Source of the DNA: an uncultured Anaerococcus sp.
Lineage (GTDB): Bacteria; Bacillota; Clostridia; Tissierellales; Peptoniphilaceae
Assembly: GCA_943914475.1 (NCBI GenBank)
Contig: CALUCE010000005.1
Location: 1-64,000, forward strand
Direction: 5' to 3'
Length of the DNA: 64,000 nt
Shown here: positions 44,029 to 52,852 of the stretch, one piece after another
Numbering within the stretch: position 1 is the stretch's first letter
Layout: every line of letters begins with the position of its first letter
The notes under the pieces: generated by a model
What the model was told of the DNA's origin: nothing
Database searches by the model: none
The model's input: the letters and a program-made list of their open reading frames with translations, nothing else
Program-made: the position numbers and the translations under genes

Positions 44029-45996
44029 TTAAGCTCCTACAAATGTGCTTTTCATCTTGGAAATTTGGTCACGAATGGCTGCTGCTCTTTCAAAGTCAAG
44101 CTCTTCTGCAGCCTTGTACATCTCTGCTTCCATATTTATTAGTATATCTTTAACATCATCCTTGGAGAATTCTTCAATCTCTGCATCTTCTGCCACCTTG
44201 GTAACTTGGATAATTTCTGAAATATCCTTCTTGATGGTAGTAGGAATAATGTTGTGGTCTTCGTTGTATTTTTCTTGGATGGCCCTTCTTCTGTTGGTTT
44301 CATCTATGGCCTTTTGCATGGAGCCGGTTATGGTATCTCCATACATGATTACATGGCCCTGGCTGTTTCTCGCGGCACGGCCTATGGTTTGGATAAGAGA
44401 AGTTTCTGACCTTAAGAAACCTTCCTTGTCTGCATCAAGAATAGTGATAAGGGAAACTTCTGGTATATCAAGTCCCTCTCTCAAAAGGTTGATACCAACA
44501 AGAACATCAAACTTTCCAAGTCTTAAATCTCTAATAATTTCTGACCTTTCTATGGTTTTTATATCTGAGTGAAGGTATCTTACCTTGATGCCATTTTCTT
44601 CCAAATATGTGGTCAAATCTTCTGCCATCCTCTTGGTAAGGGTTGTTACAAGCACCCTATCGCCTTTTTCTATGGTCTTGTGAACTTCTTCTATTAAATC
44701 ATCGATTTGGTTTTCTGTTGGTCTTACCTCAACCAAAGGATCCAAAAGTCCGGTAGGTCTTATGATTTGTTCTACAACATCCTTAGATTTGCCAAGTTCA
44801 TAAGGTCCTGGCGTTGCAGAAACATAGAGAGCTTGGTTAATCAACGATTCAAATTCGTTAAACTTCAAAGGCCTATTATCAAGGGCAGAAGGTAGTCTAA
44901 AACCATAGTCTACCAAGTTTTGCTTCCTGGACCTGTCTCCCTCATACATACCTCCAACTTGGGGGATGGATACGTGGGACTCATCTACAAAAAGCAAGAA
45001 GTCTTCTGGAAAATAATCTATCAAAGTATAGGGTCTTGAGCCAGCAGGCCTTTGGGACATATGTCTGGAGTAGTTTTCTATACCAGAACAAAATCCTATT
45101 TCTTGGAGCATTTCTATATCATAATTTGTTCTTTGCTCAAGCCTTTGGGCTTCAACCAGCTTGTTTTGGTCTTCAAGCTCTTTTATCCTTTCCTTAAGCT
45201 CTGCCCTTATAGATTCTACTGCCTTTTCTGCCTTCTCCTTGGTTGTAGCATAGTGGGAAGCCGGATAGATATAGGCATGGGAAATCTTTGCTGTAACCTT
45301 GCCGGTCAAGGCATCAAATTCCTTAATTTCGTCTATTTCATCTCCAAAAAACTCTATCCTAATGGCCTTCTCGTCGTTGGATGCAGGGAAAATATCTAGG
45401 ACATCTCCCCTCCTTCTAAAGGTTCCACGTTGGAAATCCAAATCATTTCTTACAAATTGAACTTCAACCAAGCGTTTCATAACATCTTCTGGAGATATTT
45501 CTTGACCTGGTCTTAAGGAAACCACTAGTTTCTTGTACTCAATCGGATCTCCCAAACCATAGATACAAGAAACTGAAGCCACTATTATAACATCCCTTCT
45601 TTCAAATAAGGACATGGTAGCCGAATGCCTTAGCTTATCTATCTCATCGTTGATGGATGAGTCCTTGGCTATGTAGGTATCTGTAGCTGCCACATAGGCT
45701 TCTGGTTGGTAGTAGTCGTAGTAGGAAACAAAGTATTCTACAGCATTGTCTGGGAAAAATTCCTTAAATTCTGTAAAAAGTTGGTAGGCCAAAGTCTTGT
45801 TGTGGGCCAAAACCAGAGTTGGTCTTTGTACTTCCTGGATTATGTTTGCCATGGTAAAGGTCTTTCCACTTCCTGTAACACCCTTAAGAATTTGGTGTTT
45901 CTCACCTTTTTTGATACCATTGGCAAGTTTTTTTATAGCGTCAGGTTGGTCACCTGTTGGTTTATAAGCTGAATGTAATTTAAACTTTTCTCGCAT
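44029..45996 (-). CDS. uvrB: Excinuclease ABC subunit B
   Basis: 655-aa helicase-like damage verification subunit. It has Walker A GVTGSGKT, the beta-hairpin YYDYYQPEAY, helicase motifs DESHVSIPQ and TIGRAARNSQGH, and a C-terminal UVR domain (EAEMYKAAEELDFERAAAIRDQ) that binds UvrC. Standard length. A GGAAGTG ribosome binding site precedes the ATG. Confidence 0.98.
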   Translation of the reverse strand: MREKFKLHSAYKPTGDQPDAIKKLANGIKKGEKHQILKGVTGSGKTFTMANIIQEVQRPTLVLAHNKTLAYQLFTEFKEFFPDNAVEYFVSYYDYYQPEAYVAATDTYIAKDSSINDEIDKLRHSATMSLFERRDVIIVASVSCIYGLGDPIEYKKLVVSLRPGQEISPEDVMKRLVEVQFVRNDLDFQRGTFRRRGDVLDIFPASNDEKAIRIEFFGDEIDEIKEFDALTGKVTAKISHAYIYPASHYATTKEKAEKAVESIRAELKERIKELEDQNKLVEAQRLEQRTNYDIEMLQEIGFCSGIENYSRHMSQRPAGSRPYTLIDYFPEDFLLFVDESHVSIPQVGGMYEGDRSRKQNLVDYGFRLPSALDNRPLKFNEFESLINQALYVSATPGPYELGKSKDVVEQIIRPTGLLDPLVEVRPTENQIDDLIEEVHKTIEKGDRVLVTTLTKRMAEDLTTYLEENGIKVRYLHSDIKTIERSEIIRDLRLGKFDVLVGINLLREGLDIPEVSLITILDADKEGFLRSETSLIQTIGRAARNSQGHVIMYGDTITGSMQKAIDETNRRRAIQEKYNEDHNIIPTTIKKDISEIIQVTKVAEDAEIEEFSKDDVKDILINMEAEMYKAAEELDFERAAAIRDQISKMKSTFVGA

Positions 45997-46042
45997 AATT
46001 CACTTCCTTTTAAAATATTTTATGCTTCAAGCTTGCCATGAT

Positions 46043-46070
46043 AATATACACTTTTTTCCCATGATTTCAA
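46043..46070 (-). promoter_or_regulatory. Promoter of uvrBA
   Basis: On the minus strand TTGAAA (46070-46065), 16 bp, TATATT (46048-46043), 47 bp before the uvrB ATG. I saw no clear LexA-like box. Confidence 0.55.
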
Positions 46071-46094
46071 TGTTTATAAATTATAGTTGACAAC

Positions 46095-46147
46095 TTGAAA
46101 TTCTTTTTATATATGATATAATACTCATATGAATAGTTGTTCATATG
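46095..46147 (+). promoter_or_regulatory. arsR promoter and SmtB-type operator
   Basis: TTGAAA (46095-46100), 16 bp, TATAAT (46117-46122). Directly downstream is a perfect palindrome with 8-bp arms, CATATGAA-N6-TTCATATG (46126-46147), covering the expected start of transcription. The same palindrome recurs at 47990-48011 before the P-type ATPase. Confidence 0.85.
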
Positions 46148-46164
46148 ATTTTGAAAGGGTTTCT

Positions 46165-46467
46165 ATGGAAAAAAGTTTAAAAAATATATCAGAAAATGAT
46201 CTCTTTGACCTAGCAGACTTGTTCAAGGTTTTTGGAGATTCTACCAGGATAAGGATAATGTATGCCTTATTCTATGAAGAAAAATCTGTAACAGAAATTT
46301 CTTCAGACCTTGATATGAGCCAATCGGCCATCAGCCACCAGCTCAAGTACCTCAAGGATAACAACCTTGTAAAGTCAAGAAGGTCAGGCAAGAGTGTCTA
46401 CTATTCACTTGCTGATGATCATGTAAAAATAATAGTGAAAACTGCCCTTGAGCACGTTTGGGAATAG
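46165..46467 (+). CDS. ArsR/SmtB family metal-sensing repressor
   Basis: 100-aa winged-helix repressor. The DNA-recognition helix is SQSAISHQLKYLKD. The C-terminal helix reads DDHVKIIVKTALEHVWE, matching the alpha5 zinc-site pattern D-x-H-x10-H-x2-E of SmtB/CzrA, so Zn(II) or Co(II) is the likely inducer. An in-frame ATG at 46129 lies inside the operator; ATG 46165 follows GAAAGGG and is preferred. It represses itself and, by the shared operator, the ATPase at 48036. Confidence 0.9.
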   Translation: MEKSLKNISENDLFDLADLFKVFGDSTRIRIMYALFYEEKSVTEISSDLDMSQSAISHQLKYLKDNNLVKSRRSGKSVYYSLADDHVKIIVKTALEHVWE

Positions 46468-46477
46468 GAGGAATATT

Positions 46478-46699
46478 ATGAAAAAGAAATTTAAACTTGA
46501 AAATCTTGGTTGCGCAAACTGTGCAGCACAAATGGAAGAAAAAATAAATAAACTAGACGGAGTGAAAAACGCTTCTGTATCATTTATGACAGAAAACTTA
46601 AAGATAGAAGTAGAAAATGAAGAAGATTTAGATGACATTTTGAACAAATCTCAAGAAATTATCTCTTCCCTAGAACCCGATGCAAGAATAAAAAGATAA
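46478..46699 (+). CDS. Heavy-metal-associated (HMA) domain protein
   Basis: 73-aa protein consisting of one HMA ferredoxin-like domain with the metal-binding loop LGCANCAAQ. It begins 10 bp after arsR behind AGGAGG. Zinc/cadmium P-type ATPases usually carry this domain at their own N terminus, but the ATPase at 48036 lacks it, so this may be the detached metal chaperone domain. A longer frame from 46448 precedes the ribosome binding site. Confidence 0.88.
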   Translation: MKKKFKLENLGCANCAAQMEEKINKLDGVKNASVSFMTENLKIEVENEEDLDDILNKSQEIISSLEPDARIKR

Positions 46700-46713
46700 G
46701 AAGACAAAAATTT

Positions 46714-46757
46714 AGCCAAGCCATATTGTAGGACACAATAAGGCTTGGCGTTTTTTT
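46714..46757 (+). terminator. Terminator of arsR-HMA operon
   Basis: GCCAAGCC (46714-46721) pairs with GGCTTGGC (46742-46749), followed by GTTTTTTTT. Confidence 0.92.
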
Positions 46758-46760
46758 TAC

Positions 46761-47870
46761 TTAAAATTCTAATTTTTCATAAGGAAGGTCAAGAGCTTCT
46801 GCTACACCTTCATATCTGATTTTTCCACCTTGGACATTGACTCCTTGGTAAAGTTCTGGATATTTTTTAACTGCTTCTTCCCAGCCTAGATTAGCTAGGG
46901 CTAGGGCATAATTGGTTGTGGCGTTTGATAGAGCTTGGCTTGATGTTCTTGGAACTGCTCCTGGGATATTTCCTACAGCGTAGTGGATTACATCATGGGC
47001 TACAAAGATTGGGTCTGTGTGGCTTGTAGAGTGTCCTACTGTTAGGTCGGTTGATCCACCTTGGTCTATGGCAACGTCAACTATAACTGATCCCTTGCTC
47101 ATGTGTTTTACCATTTCTTCTGAAATAAGTTGTGGAGTCTTGTGACCTGGGATTAGGACTGTAGATATAACTAGGTCCGCAGATTCTACTGCATCTGCTA
47201 TATTGTAGTTGTTAGAATATCTTGTTTCTATAGTATTGGAGAAGATTTCTAATAGTTCTCCTAGTCTTTCTAAGTTTACATCAAGAACTGTAACCCTGGC
47301 TCCCATACCAACTGCCATTCTTGTTGCTGCCGTTCCTACAGTACCAGCTCCAATGATTACTATGTGGGCTGGGGCTACTCCTGGTACACCTTCGATCAAT
47401 TTACCTTTTCCGCCTTCTGTAGAGGTTAAATATCTAGCCCCTTCTTGGACAGACATCCTACCTGCTACTTCTGACATTGGTTTTAGAAGTGGTAGAGTAT
47501 GACCAACTTGGACAGTTTCATATCCTATAGCTATGGTCTTTGTTTCCATAAGTTTTTCTGTAAGTTCTTTAGCTGAAGCCAAGTGTAGGTAGGTAAAGAT
47601 TATAAGCCCTTCCCTAAAATATTTGTACTCTGGCTCTAGTGGCTCTTTTACCTTATATATTAATTCTGATTTTGTCCAAACTTCTTCTGCAGTAGAAACT
47701 ACATTTGCTCCTGCTTTTTTGTATTGTTCATCAGTAAAGCCTGAGTTTTCTCCTGCTGTTGATTCAATATAAACAGTGTGACCTGCTTTAACAAATTGTT
47801 GTACTGCTGCTGGTGTTGCAGATACACGACCTTCACGGTCTTTTATTTCTTTAGGTATTCCAATAATCAT
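46761..47870 (-). CDS. ald: Alanine dehydrogenase
   Basis: 369-aa NAD-dependent enzyme interconverting alanine with pyruvate and ammonia. The N terminus MIIGIPKEIKDREGRVSATP, the NAD fold IIGAGTVGTAATRMAVGMGA and the VDVAIDQGGS motif are diagnostic. It could feed imported alanine into pyruvate or dispose of reducing power. It lies on the opposite strand between the two halves of the metal regulon, with its own GGAGA site. Confidence 0.96.
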   Translation of the reverse strand: MIIGIPKEIKDREGRVSATPAAVQQFVKAGHTVYIESTAGENSGFTDEQYKKAGANVVSTAEEVWTKSELIYKVKEPLEPEYKYFREGLIIFTYLHLASAKELTEKLMETKTIAIGYETVQVGHTLPLLKPMSEVAGRMSVQEGARYLTSTEGGKGKLIEGVPGVAPAHIVIIGAGTVGTAATRMAVGMGARVTVLDVNLERLGELLEIFSNTIETRYSNNYNIADAVESADLVISTVLIPGHKTPQLISEEMVKHMSKGSVIVDVAIDQGGSTDLTVGHSTSHTDPIFVAHDVIHYAVGNIPGAVPRTSSQALSNATTNYALALANLGWEEAVKKYPELYQGVNVQGGKIRYEGVAEALDLPYEKLEF

Positions 47871-47958
47871 ATATATCTCCTATTTCTATTATCTCATAAT
47901 AATTTTACAAACATACGCTATAGAATTATACCGCTTCATAAAAATAAATAAAGAATGC

Positions 47959-48011
47959 TTTACTTTTTGAAATCATATGATATAATGTTCATATGAACGA
48001 TTGCTCATATG
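47959..48011 (+). promoter_or_regulatory. cadA promoter and SmtB-type operator
   Basis: TTTACT (47959-47964), 16 bp, TATAAT (47981-47986). The palindrome CATATGA-N8-TCATATG (47990-48011) matches the arsR operator. An additional half-site TCATATGA lies at 47973-47980, within the spacer. Confidence 0.85.
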
Positions 48012-48035
48012 ATAAAGATATGATAAGGAGAGATT

Positions 48036-49877
48036 ATGTTTAAGAATATAAGAGAAGAAGATAAGGACAGGCTGAAATATCTAGTCCTTTTGGGACTTGT
48101 GACTTTCTTGCTTTCTATAGCAGAGCACACCTGGTCTTCTAACATTGTAATAAAAGTTTTATTTATAATCTTATACATCCTAGCAGGTAAGGATGTCATA
48201 AGACTAGCCTTTTTGGGGATAAAAAATAAACAACCCATGGACGAAAACTTCCTTATGACCCTGGCAACCATAGCAGCCATAGTTATAGGTCAATACCATG
48301 AAGCTATTTTCGTTATGTTGTTTTATAGCTTTGGAGAGCTCTTTGAAGATATAGCGACAAACTCTTCCAGAGAATCTATCAAGTCTTTGATGGATATAGT
48401 TCCTGAAATGTCAGTAAGGATTAAGGAAGATGGGTCCAGAGAAAAAGTAGATATAGACGATATAGAAGTTGGCGATATACTTGAAATCACAGACGGGGAC
48501 AAGGTCCCAGTAGATGGAGTGGTTTTAAGCGGAAATGCCAGCCTTGATACCTCTTCTTTGACAGGAGAATCCCTCCCAGTAGAGGTTGAAGAAGGAGAAG
48601 AAGTCCTATCTTCATCCATAGTTACAGACGGAATAATCAGGATGAAAACCACCAAGGCCTTTGATGATTCCATAGCTTCAAAAATTATAGATTTAATTGA
48701 AGAAAGTGTGGAAAACAAATCATCCAGCGAGAAATTTATTACAAGATTTGCAAGAATCTACACCCCTATAGTAGTTGGGGCAGCAGTCCTTCTTGCAGTA
48801 ATCCCTCCACTTCTAGGAGGAGACTGGCGAGATTATTTACTAAGAGCTGCAACCTTCTTGGTTTTATCTTGTCCATGTGCCCTGGTACTTTCTGTCCCTC
48901 TTTCCTTTATATCAGGTTTGGGACTAGCTTCCAAAAACGGAATCTTAATAAAGGGATCAGAATACTTGGAAGCTCTTGACAAGGCTAAGGTTCTTTTAAC
49001 AGATAAGACAGGAACCCTAACCAAGGGAGAATTTAAGATAAAAGATATAGAATACTATACAGACTATGACAAGGAAAAAATCCTAGACTATATCTATAAC
49101 TTAGAAAAAACTTCCTCCCACCCTATAGCAATGTCTATAGTCCAAGGTCTGGATAGGAAAGAAAACCACGATCTTTTCAAAGAAGTTAAAAACGTCAAGG
49201 GACTTGGAGTTTCAGCTATAAGTGCTGACGGAGAAGAAATCCTTCTTGGATCTAAAAAGTTTGTTGACCATGAAGGAGACGACGACAAAGCAGTATATCT
49301 TGCAATAGATGGCAAAGTTTCTGCCAAGATATCAATAGAAGATGAAGTCAAGGATCAGTCCAAGGAAACCATAGACTTCTTGAAAAACTACTATGACCAC
49401 CTAGCCATAGTTTCTGGAGACAATGAAAAGTCTGTTGCAGAAACAGCAAATAGCCTAGGCATGAGCGAGTACTATGCGAGCCTTATGCCAGATCAAAAGA
49501 TGGAAATTTTAAAAACTTACAAGGATAAGGATATGACAACAGTCTTTGTAGGAGATGGAATCAACGATGCCCCAGTTTTAAAACAAGCTGACGTTGGTAT
49601 ATCCATGGGAGAAACCGCCTCAGACCTTGCCATAGAATCATCAGATATAATGGTGACCAATGGCGAATTCTCACAAATGCAAAAGCTAATGGAGATAGCC
49701 AAACTTTCAGTAAGAACTGTAAGACAAAATGTAATCTTTATTATGGCAGTAAAATTATTCATCCTAATTTTGGGACTTTTTGGTAGGGCTACCATGTGGA
49801 TGGCAATTTTCGGAGACGTTGGAGTATCTATCATAACCATTCTTTGGGCTATGAGAATTTTAAACAAGAAAATTTAA
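48036..49877 (+). CDS. cadA: Heavy metal-translocating P-type ATPase (Zn/Cd type)
   Basis: 613-aa P1B-type ATPase. It has N-terminal membrane helices, an actuator with LTGESLPVE, the metal-binding transmembrane motif SCPCALVLSVPL (CPC), the phosphorylation site DKTGTLTKG, an HP motif (TSSHPIAMSI) and the hinge GDGINDAPVL. The CPC type with this context indicates Zn2+/Cd2+/Pb2+ export. It lacks the usual N-terminal HMA domain, which is encoded separately at 46478. AAGGAGA site. Symbol given by family, not certain for metal preference. Confidence 0.92.
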   Translation: MFKNIREEDKDRLKYLVLLGLVTFLLSIAEHTWSSNIVIKVLFIILYILAGKDVIRLAFLGIKNKQPMDENFLMTLATIAAIVIGQYHEAIFVMLFYSFGELFEDIATNSSRESIKSLMDIVPEMSVRIKEDGSREKVDIDDIEVGDILEITDGDKVPVDGVVLSGNASLDTSSLTGESLPVEVEEGEEVLSSSIVTDGIIRMKTTKAFDDSIASKIIDLIEESVENKSSSEKFITRFARIYTPIVVGAAVLLAVIPPLLGGDWRDYLLRAATFLVLSCPCALVLSVPLSFISGLGLASKNGILIKGSEYLEALDKAKVLLTDKTGTLTKGEFKIKDIEYYTDYDKEKILDYIYNLEKTSSHPIAMSIVQGLDRKENHDLFKEVKNVKGLGVSAISADGEEILLGSKKFVDHEGDDDKAVYLAIDGKVSAKISIEDEVKDQSKETIDFLKNYYDHLAIVSGDNEKSVAETANSLGMSEYYASLMPDQKMEILKTYKDKDMTTVFVGDGINDAPVLKQADVGISMGETASDLAIESSDIMVTNGEFSQMQKLMEIAKLSVRTVRQNVIFIMAVKLFILILGLFGRATMWMAIFGDVGVSIITILWAMRILNKKI

Positions 49878-49885
49878 GGGACTTA

Positions 49886-49917
49886 AAAAGCGAGCCTATG
49901 GCAGACTCGCTTTTTGT
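49886..49917 (+). terminator. Terminator of the metal ATPase gene
   Basis: AAAAGCGAG (49886-49894) pairs with CTCGCTTTT (49906-49914), followed by more T. Confidence 0.88.
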
Positions 49918-49941
49918 TTAGAAAATTTTTCTTAAGAATCT

Positions 49942-50832
49942 TTACAAGGATGAATCATCTTTGTCATCGAATTCATCATCTCCTGAATTGTCAAATACAT
50001 TGTTTTTTGGTTCATAATCATATTCATCATCTTCTGGGTTACTTTCTACTTCTCTGGTGAGTTTGAACGGTTCTTCATGGTCATCATCATAAGCATAATC
50101 ACCATCATAGTCCCCATAAAGATTCAAATAATGGTCTGAAATCTCAGCCTTATATTTAACTATCAAATAAACAATAGCTACAAGAAATACTAGGCCAACT
50201 ATAGCAAGGAGTAGTCCAGTAGCAAGGCCAGGTCCGTTGCTAGAAGCTTTTGCTATAATAGCCATAACGATTATGAAAACTACAAGAGGTAGAAGAGTAT
50301 ATTTTAATAAACTTACAAAGGTCTTTCCAAGTAGGGCAAAGCCTGTAGAAAATACCTTTTTAAAAGCATCTACAACTGTTAGGTCTTCATTTCTAGGATC
50401 TGCTACAACAAAGTTAGCATAGGCCCTAACCAATGAAAGCACTACTGTTAAAATTAAGGTAAGAATAATCATCCCAAAACCTGCTGATAAGGAAGCAGCA
50501 AAGTTAGATCTCATCATACCCATACCAGCACCTGCTATAGATCCTGCAGATATTAGGGTTATCAAAAATTCTAGAACTACAAATAGGAGGTTTACCAAAA
50601 AGAAGTTTAGGTTAACACTCTTAACCTCTTCTAAATACTCTCCAAAATCTCCCATCCTATTAACTATAAGTCCTCTAGAAACTGCAAATTCAAAAAGTGC
50701 AGTTACAAGTCCAGCTATCAAAGTTCCCCAGCCACTATCTGATTTAAAAATAGATAATATTAGAAAACTGGCAAGAAAAGAAATAAGATAAACTAGAACT
50801 ATTGATTTAAAATTAAAGTCTCTTTTTCTCAT
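49942..50832 (-). CDS. Membrane protein of unknown family, paralog 1
   Basis: 296 aa. Six hydrophobic segments fill residues 10-230, followed by a soluble, strongly acidic tail (Asp/Glu/Tyr-rich, about 70 aa). It shares its layout and several motifs with the next gene: KRDF at the N terminus, NFVVADPRNEDLTVVDAFKKVFSTG, and ISDHYLNLYGD after the last helix. I do not recognise a named family or catalytic residues. The intervening AFKKVFSTG region looks like an amphipathic cytosolic helix. Confidence 0.75.
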   Translation of the reverse strand: MRKRDFNFKSIVLVYLISFLASFLILSIFKSDSGWGTLIAGLVTALFEFAVSRGLIVNRMGDFGEYLEEVKSVNLNFFLVNLLFVVLEFLITLISAGSIAGAGMGMMRSNFAASLSAGFGMIILTLILTVVLSLVRAYANFVVADPRNEDLTVVDAFKKVFSTGFALLGKTFVSLLKYTLLPLVVFIIVMAIIAKASSNGPGLATGLLLAIVGLVFLVAIVYLIVKYKAEISDHYLNLYGDYDGDYAYDDDHEEPFKLTREVESNPEDDEYDYEPKNNVFDNSGDDEFDDKDDSSL

Positions 50833-50944
50833 TATAATTCCTTTCGTGTTTTAGACAAATTTTCCTTATAAAACATATACCCAAATATATAAAAAGTTAA
50901 ATAAAGCCTATATCAAGCTAATATATAAAAAAAGTAAAATAAAA

Positions 50945-50970
50945 AAAGCGAGTCTTGAAAAACTCACTTT
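50945..50970 (-). terminator. Terminator of paralog 2
   Basis: AAAGCGAGT (50945-50953) and ACTCACTTT (50962-50970) pair with one mismatch, followed on the minus strand by a run of T. Confidence 0.75.
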
Positions 50971-50989
50971 TATATAAAGTCCTATAAAT

Positions 50990-51802
50990 TTAATCTTCTA
51001 TATCATCTGGACTGACTTCTACTTTCCTATTTAAATAAAAAGTTTGGTCTTCATAATTATCATCTAAATCACTAGAACTTTCAATATCTCCATAAAGGTT
51101 TAAATAATGATCAGAAACAACTCCCTTAAATTTGATAGCAAAGTATATAATACATACTACTAGGGCAAATAATAATATGAAACCAAGAGCAACAGTTCCT
51201 ACCCCTGGACTTCTTGCAAGAAAAACTACAAAAATAATATATAGAAAAATAAGTGCCAATATAGGCAAAAGCAAATATATCAACATACTTTTTAAGGTCT
51301 TTCCTAATAGTTTAATACCTGTGGAGAATACTTTTTTGAAAGCCTCTAGAACTGATAGATCCTTGTTTCTAGGATCTCCCACAACAAAGTTGGCATAGTT
51401 AGTAATTAAAGAAAAGCCAATAGATAAGACTAGGGAAAGTATATAAAATCCATAGGCATCCTTAGAAATATTTAAATTTCCACTTGCACTAGCAAGGCTA
51501 GGATCTCCAGCAAGACCTGCTATCTTGTTAATTAAAAATCCAACCACTCCCAAGAAAATATTTACAAGGACAAAGTTTAAACCTATGTGCTTAATTTGAC
51601 CAAAATAATCTCCCACACTTCCCATCCTCTTTACCAATAGTCCCCTGCAGACAGCAAAGTCTATCAAGGCTGTACATATGGCCACAATTATAAATGCAGG
51701 ATTTTGATAATTTATAAAAGCTATATAGATCCCTGCGGATACTAGGGCAAATAATAAGTAAAGTATAAAAATTGACGAAGCTTTAAAATCTCTCTTTTTC
51801 AT
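50990..51802 (-). CDS. Membrane protein of unknown family, paralog 2
   Basis: 270 aa, tandem paralog of the neighbouring gene: KKRDFKASSIF at the start, six hydrophobic segments, NFVVGDPRNKDLSVLEAFKKVFSTGIKLLGKT and VSDHYLNLYGDI, then an acidic tail about 35 aa shorter. Protein similarity is clear along the whole length, but DNA similarity is limited to short patches, so the duplication is old. Each gene has its own AAAGGA ribosome binding site and is separated by a terminator. Confidence 0.75.
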   Translation of the reverse strand: MKKRDFKASSIFILYLLFALVSAGIYIAFINYQNPAFIIVAICTALIDFAVCRGLLVKRMGSVGDYFGQIKHIGLNFVLVNIFLGVVGFLINKIAGLAGDPSLASASGNLNISKDAYGFYILSLVLSIGFSLITNYANFVVGDPRNKDLSVLEAFKKVFSTGIKLLGKTLKSMLIYLLLPILALIFLYIIFVVFLARSPGVGTVALGFILLFALVVCIIYFAIKFKGVVSDHYLNLYGDIESSSDLDDNYEDQTFYLNRKVEVSPDDIED

Positions 51803-51904
51803 AATTAATCCTTTCTGTTTTAAATATAGAATCTTACTTTAAAAATATATTCTAATTATTAAAATTTGTCAATAAAGGGTATATGAACAATGAGGTGAAA
51901 ATAA

Positions 51905-52183
51905 ATGGATGTTAAATTAAATTTAGATCAATGCGAATCCCAAGCCTTTGATGGAGATGAAAAAGTTGGTTACTGCCAATACCAAGTCAAAGAAGATAAA
52001 CTTTGGGATATACAACACACAGTAGTAAACAAGGCCTATGGCGGCAAAGGACTTGCAGGCAAGCTCCTTGATGCAGTAGTGGATTATGCCAAAGAAAACG
52101 AAATAAAACTAATCCCAACCTGCTCCTACGCCAAAAAGAAATTAGACGAAAATCCTGATAAATATGGAGATGTAGCCTATTAA
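51905..52183 (+). CDS. Small GNAT-like acetyltransferase (Acetyltransf_CG type)
   Basis: 92-aa protein of the short YjdJ-like GNAT branch. It contains the acetyl-CoA loop VVNKAYGGKGLAGKLLDAVVDYAKE and the conserved IPTCSYAKKKLDENPDKY ending. Substrate unknown. GAGGTG ribosome binding site. Confidence 0.88.
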   Translation: MDVKLNLDQCESQAFDGDEKVGYCQYQVKEDKLWDIQHTVVNKAYGGKGLAGKLLDAVVDYAKENEIKLIPTCSYAKKKLDENPDKYGDVAY

Positions 52184-52214
52184 AAAATAGTCCCAGCCAG
52201 GGACTATTTTTTTG
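52184..52214 (+). terminator. Terminator after GNAT gene
   Basis: AAAATAGTCCC (52184-52194), loop AGCCA, GGGACTATTTT (52200-52210), then TTT. Confidence 0.92.
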
Positions 52215-52221
52215 CCAACCA

Positions 52222-52547
52222 TTAATGTAGGTCCTTAATAGACATTTTTTCTATTTCATGGTTTATTTTTATTTTTTCTCTTATTCCAAAATGAATGGCA
52301 AGAAGGATTATGGTTGGGATATTGGAAATGAACATGGCTATACTTATTCCAACAAAAACTTGGACTCCTCCTGCATTTGGATCATAGGCGTATGAGGCCA
52401 AAACCGTGAAGAGAGAAAGGATAAAGCTTAATATTGGCAAAATTAAGCCTAGCTTTTTGCTTTCTCTTTTGGATAAAAACACTTGCAAGCTTATTACTAA
52501 GGCAAATATGGCCAGGATAATAAATAAAGATATGATTGTTTTTTCAT
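52222..52547 (-). CDS. Small membrane protein, start region apparently frameshifted
   Basis: Hypothetical protein with three hydrophobic segments. The frame is open upstream of the usual start-codon candidates (a TTG at 52488) and encodes a further helix, TIISLFIILAIFALVISLQ. The only ATG in position (52547-52545), 5 bp after the DUF2089 stop, is one base out of frame because of a run of six A; seven A would give MKKTIISLF and about 108 aa. Likely a sequencing or real indel. Forms an operon with the DUF2089 regulator, a common pairing. Confidence 0.6.
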
Positions 52548-52552
52548 TTCTA

Positions 52553-52843
52553 TTACCTTTCTTTTTTGTATTCTTCTATAAGAATTTTTGCTGTTTGAAA
52601 ATCAAACTTATCATCCAAGGCCAGTCTTTTAACAAGCTGGATGTAGGGTTCTTTGGCTGTTGACTCACTTATCTCAATTTTCTGGATTAGCTTATCAAGC
52701 CTTAGCCTTACTGTTGGATAGGTGACCTCGTAGGTTTTTGCTATTTCTTTTAGGGAACCTGAAGCTAGGATAAAATTTTTTATAAAATTCAGGTCCTCAT
52801 CTTCCAGATTTTCCATCCATTCTGGTAAAATTTCTATTCCCAT
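52553..52843 (-). CDS. DUF2089 family regulator
   Basis: 96-aa DNA-binding protein of the DUF2089 type, with a central helix-turn-helix (GSLKEIAKTYEVTYPTVRLRLDKLI). The fuller family versions have an N-terminal zinc ribbon, which is absent here. AGGAGA ribosome binding site. It is followed by a small membrane protein gene and preceded by paired repeats that could be its operator. Confidence 0.82.
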   Translation of the reverse strand: MGIEILPEWMENLEDEDLNFIKNFILASGSLKEIAKTYEVTYPTVRLRLDKLIQKIEISESTAKEPYIQLVKRLALDDKFDFQTAKILIEEYKKER

Positions 52844-52852
52844 ATCTATCTC

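Noticed and set aside
45997..46128. LexA/SOS box before uvrB
   Set aside because: No clear match to the Firmicute CGAAC-N4-GTTCG type sequence was seen.
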